64,000 bases of DNA. Source: Tubulanus polymorphus (Eukaryota > Nemertea > Palaeonemertea > Tubulaniformes > Tubulanidae). Position 1 is the first letter of the stretch; each line of letters starts with the position of its first letter. The translations under genes were made by a program, and so were the position numbers. Below, in pieces: positions 1 to 11,234 of the stretch. The stretch is taken from NCBI RefSeq assembly GCF_964204645.1, contig NC_134027.1, positions 27,330,485 through 27,394,484 of the forward strand. Reading direction: 5' to 3'. Below the pieces are notes generated by a model that ran no database searches, was not told the DNA's origin, and worked only from the letters and a program-made list of their open reading frames with translations.

Positions 1-6
1 ACTTAC

Positions 7-3000
7 CTGAACGCTACTGTTAAATACGGCCCACTAGAAAATACTGTCAATGTTTGTGGTAATTTTGTTCCACATAATCCTCTATTTCCACCAGCTTCTT
101 TCTGTTAAAACAACAACAAAAAAACAGTTCATTTTATACTCGTTCGGGTGTGACCAGTATCAGTAAAACCAGCATCAATGAGGCCAGTCTCCGGCCCTAA
201 CCTAGATGATACCAGTCTCAGGTAGACTAGCCTAGTCTCTGTGAGGCTGGCCTCAATGAAACCAGCCTCTGTTAGATACACTGATACTTTACGATACATT
301 ACTGGTAGTATGAGATACATGACTGATACAGTAACAGTGTAAGAACAATAATCAATGGTTTAGTGCATCTCATCAGTGAAGCAATAAATTGACCCTCCGT
401 ACATCATAAACTATACAGGTATATACAAGGGCACCAGCCTGGAGCGGCGGGCAAATCAATCAGCTACATCTAGTAGTGTACCTGTTACATCAATCTATAC
501 TGGTCGCATCAGGTGCAAGACACAGTCAGTACCAGTACCAGTCAGGTACAAGACACAGTCAGTACCAGTACCAGTCAGGTGCGAGACAGTCAGTACCAGT
601 ACCAGTCAGGTACAAGACACAGTCAGTACCAGTACCAGTCAGGTACAAGACACAGTCAGTACCAGTACCAGTCAGGTGCGAGACACCAATTAATCTCAGG
701 TACGACTGTGACTAATAACCACCTGTCTGCAACAATTCTTTACGCATCAGTGAACACTAAGCAACCTTTGAATTATGTATGATACCGATACCGGTATCGG
801 GGTATATCAGGGGTGTATCGGGGGTGTATCAGGGGTGTGTATCAGGGGTGTGTATCAGGGGTGTGTGAGGGTGTGTATCAGGGGGTCACTCGTAGTGTGA
901 GGTTTACTGCTACTGAGTGAATATACAATAGATGATGACATCGTCGTTCCTCTACACACAGATCTGAATCACCATTTTAACTACATGACTAAGGCACAAC
1001 AAATGGAAAAAGGCCCGTGAGGCATTGCAGAAGTCTGATCAGTACTAGGCTGACAATAATGATTATAGCGGCAATAATCGCATGAATGCTCACTGACTGT
1101 GACAGACGCACATTCCTCAGCATACGGACAGCACACAGCAGCAGCAGCAGACAGCAAACGGACAGCAGTCAGACAGTATGTCTAATGTCATGTCCTGTAA
1201 TGTCATGCATGTTTTACTAATAGCTGTGTTAACACTGACTACTGAACCAGAGAGGTGGTACAGACCTCCCTTGAGACCTACCTCCCTCCCTCAACCACTG
1301 AACTGGAGAGGTGGTACAGACCTCTCTTGAGACCTACCTCCCTTCCTCCACTGAACTGGAGAGGTAGCACAGACCTCTCTTGAGACCTACCTCCCTTCCT
1401 CTACTATTGAACTGGAGAGGTTGTACAGACCTCTCTTGAGACCTACCTCCCTTCCTCCACTACTGAACTGGAGAGGTAGCACAGACCTCCCTCCCTCAAC
1501 TACTGAAACCAGAGAGGTGGCACAGACCTCCCTCCCTCCCTCAACTGAACCAGAGAGGTAGCACAGACCTCCCTCCCCTCCTCTACTGAACCAGAGAGGT
1601 AGCACAGACCTCCCTTGAGACAAACTATAAGCAATCAGCTTTTAACATTCCTACATAAATAATCTCTAATAAAATTGAATAATGTTGATAAAATACTCAC
1701 CATTGCTGTCCCAACTTTATCAGAATCATACACATATAAGGCATCATTACACAGATTATGATAAGGCATTATATCAGGAATATCTATTTCTAGCACCTGC
1801 AACATTATTTTCCAGTTTTTATTTTCCGCTTTAAAAGTCATCGTACATTCGTTATTGTTTGTATAATATTGCGTATCCGGGCGATGCGATAATACAGTGG
1901 CGCCACCTAGGTATTTAATATCGCTGCAGTCAACCCCATCCATATAATCTGAAAATACAAAATATTTCAAAATAATCAAAATAGAATCTGATTTATAATA
2001 GACATTTACACTATTGAAATGAGAGTGCGTGAGGAGATGGAGAGAGCAGGGATGGAGGGGATGCTGGATACAGCATGGATGGAGGAGATGCTGGATGCAG
2101 CAGGGATGGAGATGCTGGATACAGCAGGGATGGATGAGATGCTGGATGCAGCAGGGATGGAGGGGATGCTGGATGCAGCATGGATGGAGGCGATGCTGGA
2201 TACAGCAGTAGATGATAAGTTAATTTCTAGCTCTGAAACTGAGTGTGTTAAACTGTTATCAATTTGTCAAAATGAATATTTCAGATTGGAGTGAAACCTC
2301 AATCAGGTCTAACACCAGCCACAATCGGTCGAGTCTGTCTGGTCTGTGTTATAACACCATTAAATACACTGTTTATTTGTACTAAACACGTTTTATAACA
2401 ACATCACAACATTGTACAATCAGTGCTATCTATCATATCAGTAGAACATCATCATTAATCATTCCCTCCCTCCACCTCTCCACGAGATCTGGATACAGTA
2501 GCAGGCAATAAGCAAATATCCATAAAAACTTGTCATTATGAGTTTTTGGACATACAGAAAAGAATTATCAGAAATTTTTTTTTGGTTAAACAACAATAAA
2601 AGAACCAGTCAGAAATCAATTACGCCTCTAAGCCCTGTGTACCATATACCCAAATTTAATAAACATCCCTCCTGCAATAGGCTAACTAATTTCTGGACTC
2701 AGTGACCTACCCTCCCCCTGGCAGTAGCTAGCCCTAAACACGCAGTCATATGGCTCCTGGTTATGACACCTACAGGTTCTAATTTTCTGCGTCACTCATA
2801 TGGCCACAGCAAATTATTAGACAATATTTACAGTTGCAACTGCTGCATCCAGTGTAGGCCTAGACTAGAGCAGCCCTAGGGCCCAGGATAAAACTGCTGT
2901 GAGGAGGGTCAGTAGGTAGACTACATGACGACAAGAGGATACGGAAGTCTATCAGCGGAGATGCTGACACTTTTAGTGATGATACGGAGCGGAGATGCTG

Positions 3001-3230
3001 CTGCTGGAGTGGTGGTCGTGTGATGATGCGTTCCGAGCTCATCTCTTATCTATTCTATCCTAATTTTAAAATCATCAGTAGCACTCAGAAATTTCATAAT
3101 TATCACATATTAATAAATATAATTATTACTTACATATCTGAGTTTTTTTACAAATACATTCCGATAAAAACAGCGTCAAAATCCAAATAATCCTCAGCGA
3201 TTGTAAGATGAAATCATGGCCAAGCGCCAT
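7..3230 (-). CDS. Secreted CUB-domain protein, 5' part (runs off left edge)
   Basis: Three coding exons can be spliced: 3134..3230, 1701..1948 and 7..101. The first encodes a start methionine and a hydrophobic leader (MALGHDFILQSLRIIWILTL...), so the product is probably secreted or type I membrane bound. The junction is phase 1 (T|AT), the next is phase 0, and the last exon ends in phase 2 at a CAG|GTAAGT donor at the window edge. The 146 residues seen form one CUB domain: C1 in DCSDIKYLGG, C2 in NNNECTMTF, C3 in NLCNDALYVYD and C4 in NRGLCGTKLP, ending with the typical PYLTVAF strand. CUB domains are extracellular binding or partner-recognition modules; what follows this one is outside the window, so the protein cannot be named (NETO-like, LDLR-CUB-like and other architectures all fit). 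The domain call is firm, the family is open. Intron 2 (102..1700) is packed with tandem repeats. Confidence 0.82.
509..690. repeat. Minisatellite, ~33-bp unit
   Basis: About five copies of a unit built on CAGTCAGTACCAGTACCAGT with AGGTACAAGACA between, in intron 2 of the CUB gene. Open frames across it are repeat artefacts. Confidence 0.9.
783..895. repeat. GTATCAGGGGTGT tandem repeat
   Basis: Degenerate 13-16 bp repeat of GTATCAGGGGTGT, preceded by a short GATACCGATACCGGTATCGG palindrome-like stretch. It lies in the same CUB-gene intron. Confidence 0.8.
1236..1625. repeat. Minisatellite, ~40-70 bp unit, CUB intron 2
   Basis: Six to seven copies of a CT-rich unit containing ACTGAACTGGAGAGGT, CACAGACCTC and CTTGAGACCTACCTCC. 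Unit length varies because CCTCC runs and the GAGACCTA block are sometimes lost. It ends about 75 bp downstream (minus sense) of the donor of the 1701..1948 exon. Confidence 0.9.
2030..2205. repeat. Minisatellite, ~24-30 bp unit, CUB intron 1
   Basis: About seven copies of GGATGCTGGATGCAGCAGGG-like units with GATGGAGGAG spacers. Two overlapping frames stay open through it, which is a property of the repeat; no protein is supported. Confidence 0.9.
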
Positions 3231-3648
3231 GTTTCTCCCACATACCTCCATAACGCCATCTAGTAATCATTCTAGTAACTAATTTTACTATAATTAAAGC
3301 TGAACAGACACTCATTCATAAATACTCGCGTGCCAGTGATCGCGCTTAGATGGCGCTATTAGACGGTTCTATATTTCAACGTTGAATCTGGCGGTCTGCG
3401 AACGCCGGAGAATTAAGAGCTATTGATTGATTTATACGCGTTCACCCGACTGAATAACATTTCGAATTTTTCAATAGTGAATGTCAAGTATTTAAGGAAA
3501 TTCAGTCCATTAACAGCGGGTAGATTTATAATTAATTTATCGAAGTGATGAGAGAGGGAAAGAGGTGGTCGGAAGTGCTGTTCGGCGGTGTCACTAGAAC
3601 TGTGAGAATCCAGTCAACATTTCATCAGTCGTCACCGATACGTCAAAC
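3231..3648. promoter_or_regulatory. Shared divergent promoter region, CUB gene / IgGFc gene
   Basis: The 418 bp between the two start codons, which face away from each other, must hold the 5' UTRs and promoters of both genes. No clear TATA box or other consensus element was recognised. The assignment rests on the head-to-head layout only. Confidence 0.5.
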
Positions 3649-5542
3649 ATGTATCTTATGCTCATTTTCTACGGTCTCTTCCCGTGGCTGCGAGCAACTA
3701 ACTTTAGTAAGTATATTCTATTTCTCAATAAAAAAAAGTATTTGCTTTCTTCCTTGTATTAGAATTTAGGGAGATATATGATATTCGTAAAATGTAAACC
3801 ATCGTATTGATACTAGCAAGAGCTGAACATTTCAATTTAGATCCTTAAAATTATGGAATTCATTTTCAATGAAAATTGAAATGAAATATTATCGATTTGA
3901 TTGTTTAACGATGATCTCTAGGGTGAGATCGAAACGTCGAGTATTTTACACTTTAGATATTTTGAATAAGTAAATTCTCGATTTTGAAATTCTTTTAATT
4001 TGTACATTGTGGGTTTTTATCTAATTATCCGTTATTATCGTACTACAATTGTATCGATTATTTTCAGATACATCCGCCGGTCAAGAATTTCTGGTTTTAT
4101 TTCTGCCAAATAAAGACGCTATCGTGGAATCATCGAAACTGACTTTATTCGTCACAGTTCATCGTCGATGTACCGCGCCCGTGTTAGTTAACATTACTAC
4201 TCCATCTTACACCGGCTTTTCGGCAATAACGGAAACAGTTTCAAACAACGAGGGAAAATGTGTAAATCTGCCGGGAAATCTGAGAATAAATTCCGACGAA
4301 GAATTCGTGAAAAAGGTCATAAGAGTTCGATCTAACTGCACTATCCGATTGTGGGGATTAAATCAACAAATTCAGTCGACGGATGGGTTTGTATTGTTGC
4401 CGATTTCTGAAATGTCGATCGAACGCAATGAACAGCAGATTGTCTGGTATAAAGCGGTTTGTTGGCACGACTTTAAACAATACTGTCAGATCGCTATAGC
4501 AGTGAGATATAACAATACTAAACTACGAATCGAATTCCCAAAACAAATAACAACAACAAACGTCACAAATTATCGCAATTCTATTCTATCAGAATTCGAA
4601 GCTTTGTATATAAAAACCGTGCGGCCTTTTGATTTAACAGGAACCGTAATTTCATCCGACAAGCCGATTTCCGTGTTCAGCGGAAATGACGTCACAAGGG
4701 TCCACGATCCTAGTACGAGGGTGAGAGGTCACGATCATCTCTGCGTTCAGTTGACACCCGTTAACACGTGGGGTATGTCAGTATACTCTGACCCCACACC
4801 GGAATTGAATCCCAATTATTACAAGTTGATTCCTGCCCGATTGGGTACGACTGTTCTCTATCGCGCCTACCAGACTACCGGAAGTATGTCAAACTGTACG
4901 ATTAGATATTTGAATAATTCGTCTGCAAAAGATTTCAGTAGAGAGAATTTGAATCAACTTAAAATAATTGTTAACAGCGGTTGGATATTATTACGAGTAA
5001 AAGCCGGGTGTTATTTAGTTATAACAGCAGAAGGTCCAGTTTCATTAACTAGATTCATACATTCGCATTCAAGATTAGTTCCTAATTCCGACCCTTCGAT
5101 GGTGACATTACCCCCAGTTCAACAATTCGATAATTCATATTCGTTCTTAGTACCGGAGAACGCAAGTCGATCCGGTGAGAAATATACGAATTGGGTTCAT
5201 ATCGCGTACTCTCAACCGCCGGATAAGTCTGATAAGATTCAGTTTCACGTAGATGATATACTGATAAACCAGGATCGAATCGTCGAATTAGAATCGATGA
5301 GATTTATCAAGGTTAAAATTTCCAGTGGATTTCATTCAATCGGAAACAATGCCTCGCATCCGTTCAGTGTCGTGGTTTACGGCTCGTTTCGCTATGAAAG
5401 TTATTTGTTTAGTTTGGGACAAAAACTCAACATTATCAACGTAAGCGATTCGTCAATATACGTTTGATTAAAATCAACGAATCGCATGTTAAAATCTGGT
5501 TTTTGTTTCAGGAATTAAAACCTGTTTGGAGAAGAGAAAACG
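3649..5542 (+). CDS. Secreted IgGFc-binding N-terminal domain protein
   Basis: Exon 1 (3649..3706) encodes a signal peptide (MYLMLIFYGLFPWLRA). Exon 2 (4068..5440, phase 1 entry completing an Asn codon) holds nearly the whole protein, and a 31-bp exon 3 (5512..5542) follows. The roughly 470 residues form an IgGFc-binding N-terminal domain (the Pfam family found at the start of FCGBP): it opens with SAGQEFLVLFLPN, has the family's ISSDKPISVFSGN block, then LTPVNTWGMSVYSDP and a C-terminal VVVYGSFRYESYLFSLGQ. Members are extracellular, mucus- or coelom-associated proteins, often expanded in spiralian and other invertebrates and suspected of recognition or mucin-type roles; no ligand can be read from the sequence. 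The 3' end is unresolved: exon 3 ends in phase 1 with a good donor. The start is the ATG giving a leader; an upstream ATG at 3545 is in another frame. Confidence 0.85.
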
Positions 5543-5712
5543 GTGAGTTATTTGTGTCTTCAAATATATTTACTTTAAGTTGAAAATCATTAAGAATATT
5601 TGAAATGATTTTTATGATAATTTTAAGTCGAAGTTTAGTTTTTTTGAAATCAATATTAATTTGAAGTGCATTGGTAGAGATTCTATCTACGTATCATCTT
5701 GCGAATTATAAG

Positions 5713-6008
5713 CTATAAATGTTTACAAAACACTAACTCTCAAACCGAACATGTTTGATGTATTCAAATTGATATGGTCGATACAACGTGAGGAATTTGA
5801 AAGGTCCAAATGCGGATTGAATTTTTCTTTTATTCCATCAACATATCCCGCCGGTACAATGACTAAAAGTTTCATCCCAGTTCAATGTGGCTTCTCTAAG
5901 GTAAGTCTTTCTGTAATTCGTATGCAAAATATATCATCCTTTCTACTTTCCAAGAAGCGACGGATGACACCTCCCCCCCCCCGAAACCACGCATTATTTT
6001 GTTTATAA
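5713..6008 (+). CDS. Possible terminal exon of the IgGFc-domain gene
   Basis: A frame open from 5713 to a stop at 6006..6008 matches the phase left by the 5512..5542 exon, and an AATAAA follows at 6083. Against it, the AG at 5711 lacks a pyrimidine tract and the translation (FDVFKLIWSIQREEFERSKC and onward) shows no recognisable domain. A strong donor at 5900 (AAG|GTAAGTC) could instead make this an internal exon. Treat as tentative. Confidence 0.3.
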
Positions 6009-6082
6009 GTATATACGCTGCGGATTGATGCAGAGTTCAAATTGATGGTCATTTATTGTTCAAAACCACAAACAAGGAAATG

Positions 6083-6088
6083 AATAAA
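6083..6088 (+). terminator. Poly(A) signal AATAAA
   Basis: AATAAA inside TGAATAAATAAAAGG, between the IgGFc-domain gene and the start of the EF-hand gene 370 bp on. Likely the 3' end of the former. Confidence 0.5.
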
Positions 6089-6457
6089 TAAAAGGTGAAG
6101 TTTTCAATCGGCTCCAAACTGATCTTGTTTTTATGGATGTTATTTCTAAGAAGCCGAGGGGTCAGTTGTACTTAAAACATAAACCTCCCAAAAATATAAT
6201 TAACCGATGACTTAAATTTGTGTCTTCAATCGATGAGTAGAAGTACATCTCGTGTATATCACAAGTGTAAATAGAGAGAGAGAGTACGTTTAATGATGAA
6301 ATGAGAACTTTTTCGGTTTTGACGGCGATCGCGAAAATAAATGACGAAAAAAATTAAATCCAACGAAAAAAAAGGACTTGATAAATAACGGGTAAAAGTT
6401 CAGGTGATGATTATTGAAAGTTAGGAAGTTGAAGAAGAGAGATCGGGAAGCGAAAAG

Positions 6458-8252
6458 ATGGAAAAACTCCAGACTCTCGTGTTTATATTAATCTCTATTT
6501 TTAGGTAAGGATTCCAGTTTGTAGAAAGAGCTTTCAAAATTTATTAATGAAATATCTTTTCGATGTGCGATTAATTCTCAGAGGGTGTTTCATGCATTTA
6601 TAATGTAACATGCAGTAATAATATATCAAAGTATGTATAACACCTCACTCTCAAACGCCGCAGCACTGCCTGAAAACAATTATTCGAATTCAAAACATTT
6701 TGCACTAAATTTGACGATGCGTTGCACAAGTAAATCTTTGAAGAGCATAATTCAAAGTTTTGTTTTGGGTGCAGTATTTCTAGGGGTGTCCCGGTGAGTG
6801 ATAAACAATCCCCCAGAAATCTCAACCAACAGAATGCGAGGAAATTACGAGTTATGTGGAGAACAACTGATCGTGATCGAGATGGATCGATGTCAGAAAC
6901 TGAGCTCAATTCCGTTTATTCAATGTTTGATAGAAATGGTAAGAAATAAACGACGAAATATCTTTTGATTGATATTAAATCAATGAATTGGTTTCATATG
7001 CCGAATAGGTAATATTTGAAATTATATCTTCGTAACATTTGATGACAACAAATTCATTCACTTGCGCAAAATCTACCAATGATTTAGTTCTAATGTAGTT
7101 TCTTAATCATGTTTTGATCTAGAAATGAGGAATACCTCTTATTATTCATTTGGTTGACCAGTTACCTTGTGCTCACCTTTACTGAGAACGTTTCTGGGTG
7201 ATTTCTAAATCGGAAATCGAAGTACAGATTTAATTGGAAATATCGATATGTTTTGCAGAAGATGGTCAGGTAACAGTAAGAGAACTGATTCATGGATGGA
7301 CAAACAGAAATCCCGAAACTGATCGCAGAAAATCCAGCGCTTTAGCGAGGGGTTTATTTCATATTGGTGACACAAATAATGACGGTTTTATCACAGCGGA
7401 AGATATCAAACCACTGTACAAACAATTCGATATGAATAGTAAGTACTTTTTAGATATTGAAGAGCTATGTAGTTTATCTGTCCCTAAATCAGAAAGAATG
7501 GCAAATACTATAGCTGGCGTGCTTCCACATCCCGACACAAAGCAGTTTGAATCTTCTCGCATTTAGTATTTGAATACCAGCAGCAGAGACTAACGAACGG
7601 TGGTCATTTAGATCGTCTTGTCCTCAGTTTATCTTGTAGACCTGAATGCGATATTGGTTGTTCGATTATTGACCTTTAATTTATTGTGTTTTACAGAGGA
7701 TGAAACAGTTTCAAAAGATGAATTCTTACAGTTCTGGATAAACGTGAGTAATAGATGTCGTAATAATAGATTAAGTGAAGTATCCTCCTAAATGATCCTC
7801 GCTTAAACAAAAGGATAAAATATAACCAGAGACTTGCCATGCTATGCCAGCAGCCAAAAGTACTTTCTTCTCGAACACTTGATTATCTTTCAAATTGACA
7901 GCAACCCTAAAAGATAGCCCTAACCCTTGATTCGAACCCGAAACCGATGCGAGCCAGCTCAGCAAGCAAACCACTCGACCAACGCGCTGTAGTGATTATT
8001 GTGAGGGTTGTTAATCTCATCACGGTGTCATATCTGCTGACCAGTCACGTGTGTGACCGGTGACCAGTCAGGTGTTGTGACTGGTCACCAGTCAGGTATG
8101 ACGCTGATGACCAGTCACGTGTGGTGTGGTAACTGGTGACCAGTCAGGTGTGGTGACTAACAATACCCGCTATCATTCTCTGATAATGCTTGAACAGTAT
8201 TTCGATTTTTCAGATATTTTCAGCACTCGCAGCAAGAAGACAAAATAATTAA
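6458..8252 (+). CDS. Small secreted four-EF-hand calcium-binding protein
   Basis: Five exons (6458..6504, 6775..6938, 7259..7438, 7697..7743, 8214..8252) join in frame to 158 residues. Residues 1-16 are a hydrophobic leader (MEKLQTLVFILISIF), so unlike calmodulin it should enter the secretory pathway. Four loops are visible: EF1 48-59 (DRDRDGSMSETE), EF2 68-79 (DRNEDGQVTVRE), EF3 108-119 (DTNNDGFITAED) and EF4 128-139 (DMNKDETVSKDE). EF1 and EF2 are canonical; EF3 ends in Asp instead of Glu, and EF4 has Glu in place of the position-6 Gly, so calcium affinity may differ between halves. Introns cut EF2 and EF4 at the same loop position and phase, indicating duplication of a two-hand unit. Secreted EF-hand proteins occur in invertebrate biomineral and secretory matrices, but that role is inference. 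Intron 4 carries a SINE and a minisatellite. Confidence 0.85.
7870..7995 (-). mobile_element. tRNA-derived SINE fragment
   Basis: On the minus strand an A-box-like block (GCGTTGGTCGAGTGGTTTGC, complement of 7967..7986) is followed about 30 bp later by a canonical B box GGTTCGAATC (complement of 7929..7938). This spacing matches internal RNA polymerase III promoters. There is no full cloverleaf or acceptor stem, so it is read as a tRNA-derived SINE head rather than a tRNA gene. The 3' boundary toward 7790 is not defined. Confidence 0.6.
8035..8160. repeat. Minisatellite GGTGACCAGTCAGGTGT
   Basis: Three to four degenerate copies of a GTGACTGGTGACCAGTCAGG-like unit, with internal dyad symmetry (ACTGGTGACCAGT), in the last intron of the EF-hand gene. 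Confidence 0.8.
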
Positions 8253-8603
8253 AACCCTTTCAATATCAAACATACTTCTGATTAGCACGAAATATATTGA
8301 ATATGAAACTGTTAATTGTTGCGTCGTGTTTTTGTTTACGAGGGATTAATGTTCTATTTTCACTCCCCGCTGTCATCGGAAGTTTGGACGCGTTCCCTAT
8401 TGACAAAGTCCAGTGCGGCTAACGTAGCATTTGACGCGACGACTGTGTGACTTCAAGCCACTGTCTATAGACGAATATGTAGTTCCTTGTTTGGATCCAT
8501 CATAGATAATAGAATTGAGACTGGGACACGATTGAATCATACAACAACAACATGTATCCAATCAACTTGATTTTCTTATAATATACCGGTACAACCAGCC
8601 TGT

Positions 8604-8616
8604 TTTATTTAATAAA
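8604..8616. terminator. Bidirectional palindromic poly(A) signal
   Basis: TTTATTTAATAAA reads AATAAA on both strands (plus 8611..8616, minus 8604..8609). It lies 350 bp past the EF-hand stop on the plus strand and 390 bp past the borealin stop on the minus strand, so one site may serve both converging genes. Confidence 0.6.
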
Positions 8617-8659
8617 ACTTATATACAAAAAACAGCAAAACATCATAAATGCATGCATT

Positions 8660-8970
8660 GGTAAGAGAGAGAGGAGGAGAGTTGAGAGAGGAGAGTTGAG
8701 AGAGGAGAGAGAGAGAGGAGAGTTGAGGGAGGAGAGGAGGACAGAGAGAGGAGAACTAAGAGAATTCAGAGGAAAGTTGAGAGGAAAGAGAGGACGACAG
8801 AGAGAGGAGAGTTGAGAGATTACAGAGAGAGAGAGGAGGAGAGTAATAATCTATTGAAACCAAAAGCAGTTTGAACTGAAGAGTACTAGCATTTTCAATA
8901 ACAAGCATGATTTAATGACCGAAGAGAAAGAAGAGAGTGAGAAAAAGAGAGAAGGGAGAGTGAAGTGTGT
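8660..8970. repeat. GA/GGA-rich polypurine tract
   Basis: Long stretch of GAGAGAGGAGAGTTGAGAG-like repeats on the plus strand, hence polypyrimidine in the minus-sense borealin 3' UTR that covers it. With the borealin stop at 9000 and the poly(A) signal near 8604, this is probably transcribed. Confidence 0.8.
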
Positions 8971-8999
8971 TATCAATATTTCAGTATTTTTGAAGGTAA

Positions 9000-11234
9000 T
9001 TATTTTCTCACAAGGTTTGTAATATAACGCTGCATTTCTAACAGTTTTTCGTGCGTGTCTCGATCTTGAGCTTCTATTCGTTTTGGCTGAAAAACAGAAA
9101 ACACAAACAAACCGCTGAAACAACGTCTTATAAAACTGTGAAATCAATTAATGAACCGATGAAATAAATATTATCATCACTACAGCAGACAGTGCGCTTG
9201 CCAGGGATTATTGGACGCTCAGGTTGACTAAATAACTTCCAATTCAAGTGATAACGACCCATCGTCACTCAAACAGCTGGCAGTTAACTCTAACTCACAA
9301 CTGCGGAACCGGGTCCTGTATTTTTTATTTTTTACCTGTCCGAATTCATCGACGTAGGAACAAACACCATTTTTATCGAATACAATACAAACATCGTCAG
9401 TTTTAACGGGAGAACCGGTTACCGAGATACACGGTCGCAATGTCTTCTCTTTCTTCCTCTGAAGTCGAGTTATACCAGGAGTTTGAAATAATCTGAAATA
9501 CAATTAACAGTGAGAGTCAGCAGTGAGTTAATACAGTAGATTTGATAATATAGAGGGTGACACTAGTTTCTGTGTGTCAGTAACTGTACATGTACAGAGC
9601 GTAAAGTGAACATACCTAGGATCAAATTTCGGAGTAATCATTGGTGTGTCCATTAGTTTAGAATACGGAGTTTCTTGATAATAACGATTAGTGTTTGACT
9701 GTCTATTACTGTTAAATAAAATATAATACAGTTTATAAATGTAGAACACGGTTAATAAAAAGATGACTCGCCCCTGATGCAGGAGGGAGGGGATGATATA
9801 GGTGGGTACCTTCTGGTTGAACGTCTCGAAGCTTGGGCTGGCGGTTGATTACTTAATCTTCGACCCTAAACATCAATAAAAATACATGTTTATATCATAC
9901 AGACGAACAGAAAATATAGCGAAATTCAATGATGTCATCGAATTTGATAATTATGTTACATTAATGACTCCAAATTATTAATTATGATTAACACTTAGGT
10001 CATTGAATAAGAAATAATGAGAACTAAAAAATAGAAATGACTTCAGTAATGCAAATCTGACTGTAGCAGATAGTATGTTTAAAATAAGAGAGAGGGAGGA
10101 GAAGGGGAGGAGAGGGAATAGAAAGAAGAGAGAGGTAGGAGAGGAGAGAGGAGGTGTTAGTTTTACCCGTGTAGTGCGTCTGTTAGAAGCTACAGGTTTG
10201 TTCGTTGTCGTCGTTTCCTCTTCCGCTACGGAATCTAAAACTCCAATCACTTTCTTCGAACGTTTACTGGAAAGAAAAATCATTTTACTCTAAAAATTTC
10301 ATCAAAAATTCGAAACATAAAACGAGTGAAACTGATTCAGTGTGATTTACCTTTTAACAGTTGTAACGGTTAAACAAGGCATTTTAAATTCCGAATTATC
10401 GGATTCATTTTTATCAGTTTTATTTGTATTCAACCATAGGATCGCTTTAGAAGCACTGCCAGCTCCTGAAATATAATATAAAACTATATTTATAGAGCGA
10501 TTAGTGAGTAATAATCAGATCAATATTGAATTTCACTTACTCAGATAATCATCAATGTTCATTTCACGAACTGCCTGAAAATCAATAAAACAGTTTTTAT
10601 TTCACTTACATTTTTAATCTGTTGATTGTGTATTAATCATAATAATTATAATCTAAATATGATTACATTACACCCTGATTGAGTTGCGATGAATCCTTGC
10701 TTATTTTGTATATCTATGTTTGGAAGATAATATCATTATGTGATTTTTCGGTGAAACGTCTAAATGGATTCCAATTCCAAACAGATCAAGTCAGTTTCTA
10801 CAAGGGTTGGTGAGATGGTGTAGGGGTCTTACGTGGTTACTTACAGAGGGCGGGAGTACTTATAGGAGGAGGGTACTTACAGGGGGCGCTGGTACTTACA
10901 GGAGGGAGTTTAGCTAATTCAAAATCAGCTATTTTCTTCATTAATTCACATAATACTTGAGCTTCTTTCTGCGTTTTTTGTATTCGAGAATCAACTGAAA
11001 TAAAAGGTTCCGACATCAACGCAACAGCACAGAGTGAAATAATACGACAACACAACACCTGCCGGGTAGAGATACTGATCGCACTCACTGACCTTCTTGA
11101 TCAAAATCTTGCAAGAAAAGTTTCAGTTTTTCTTCTTTTTGACGTCGTGTTAAGTTCTTGCCTTCGTCTCCATCAGGTACGGTCGGTTTAGCTCTTTTAC
11201 TAACGGCTTTACGACCACCAACCTTTCTCGGCAT
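9000..11234 (-). CDS. CDCA8: Borealin (chromosomal passenger complex subunit)
   Basis: Nine coding exons join in frame to 292 residues (human about 280): 11093..11234, 10900..10994, 10541..10574, 10351..10465, 10167..10266, 9810..9865, 9616..9708, 9336..9492, 9000..9086. The N-terminal RRQKEEKLKLFLQDFDQE then VDSRIQKTQKEA matches borealin's three-helix-bundle segment that binds survivin and INCENP; LPPAVREMNIDDYL matches the human LPKALREMNWLDYF. A basic, Ser/Thr-rich linker follows, then TPMITPKFDPRLFQTPGITR (human TPRFDSRVFKTPG) and the C-terminal dimerisation region ending EMQRYITNLVRK. The protein targets Aurora B to centromeres and the spindle midzone. The start is the first ATG after an acceptor at 11248; a non-coding 5' exon probably ends at the CAG|GTGAGA donor near 11430. 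Exon 2's donor lies in a small tandem repeat (separate entry). Confidence 0.93.
10838..10905 (-). repeat. Tandem copies of the borealin exon-2 splice donor
   Basis: On the minus strand the unit CCTGTAAGTACC plus about 7 bp occurs four times at 17-19 bp spacing. GT dinucleotides sit at 10899 (the donor that keeps frame), 10880 and 10844; the third copy is mutated to ATAAGT. Confidence 0.75.

Noticed and set aside
476-782. Overlapping open frames with SQYQYQSGTRH-type repeats
   Set aside because: They are translations of the 33-bp minisatellite inside a CUB-gene intron; no splice or start context.
2019-2294. 91-codon frame rich in MLDAAGME repeats
   Set aside because: Product of a minisatellite; stays open because the unit length is near a multiple of three.
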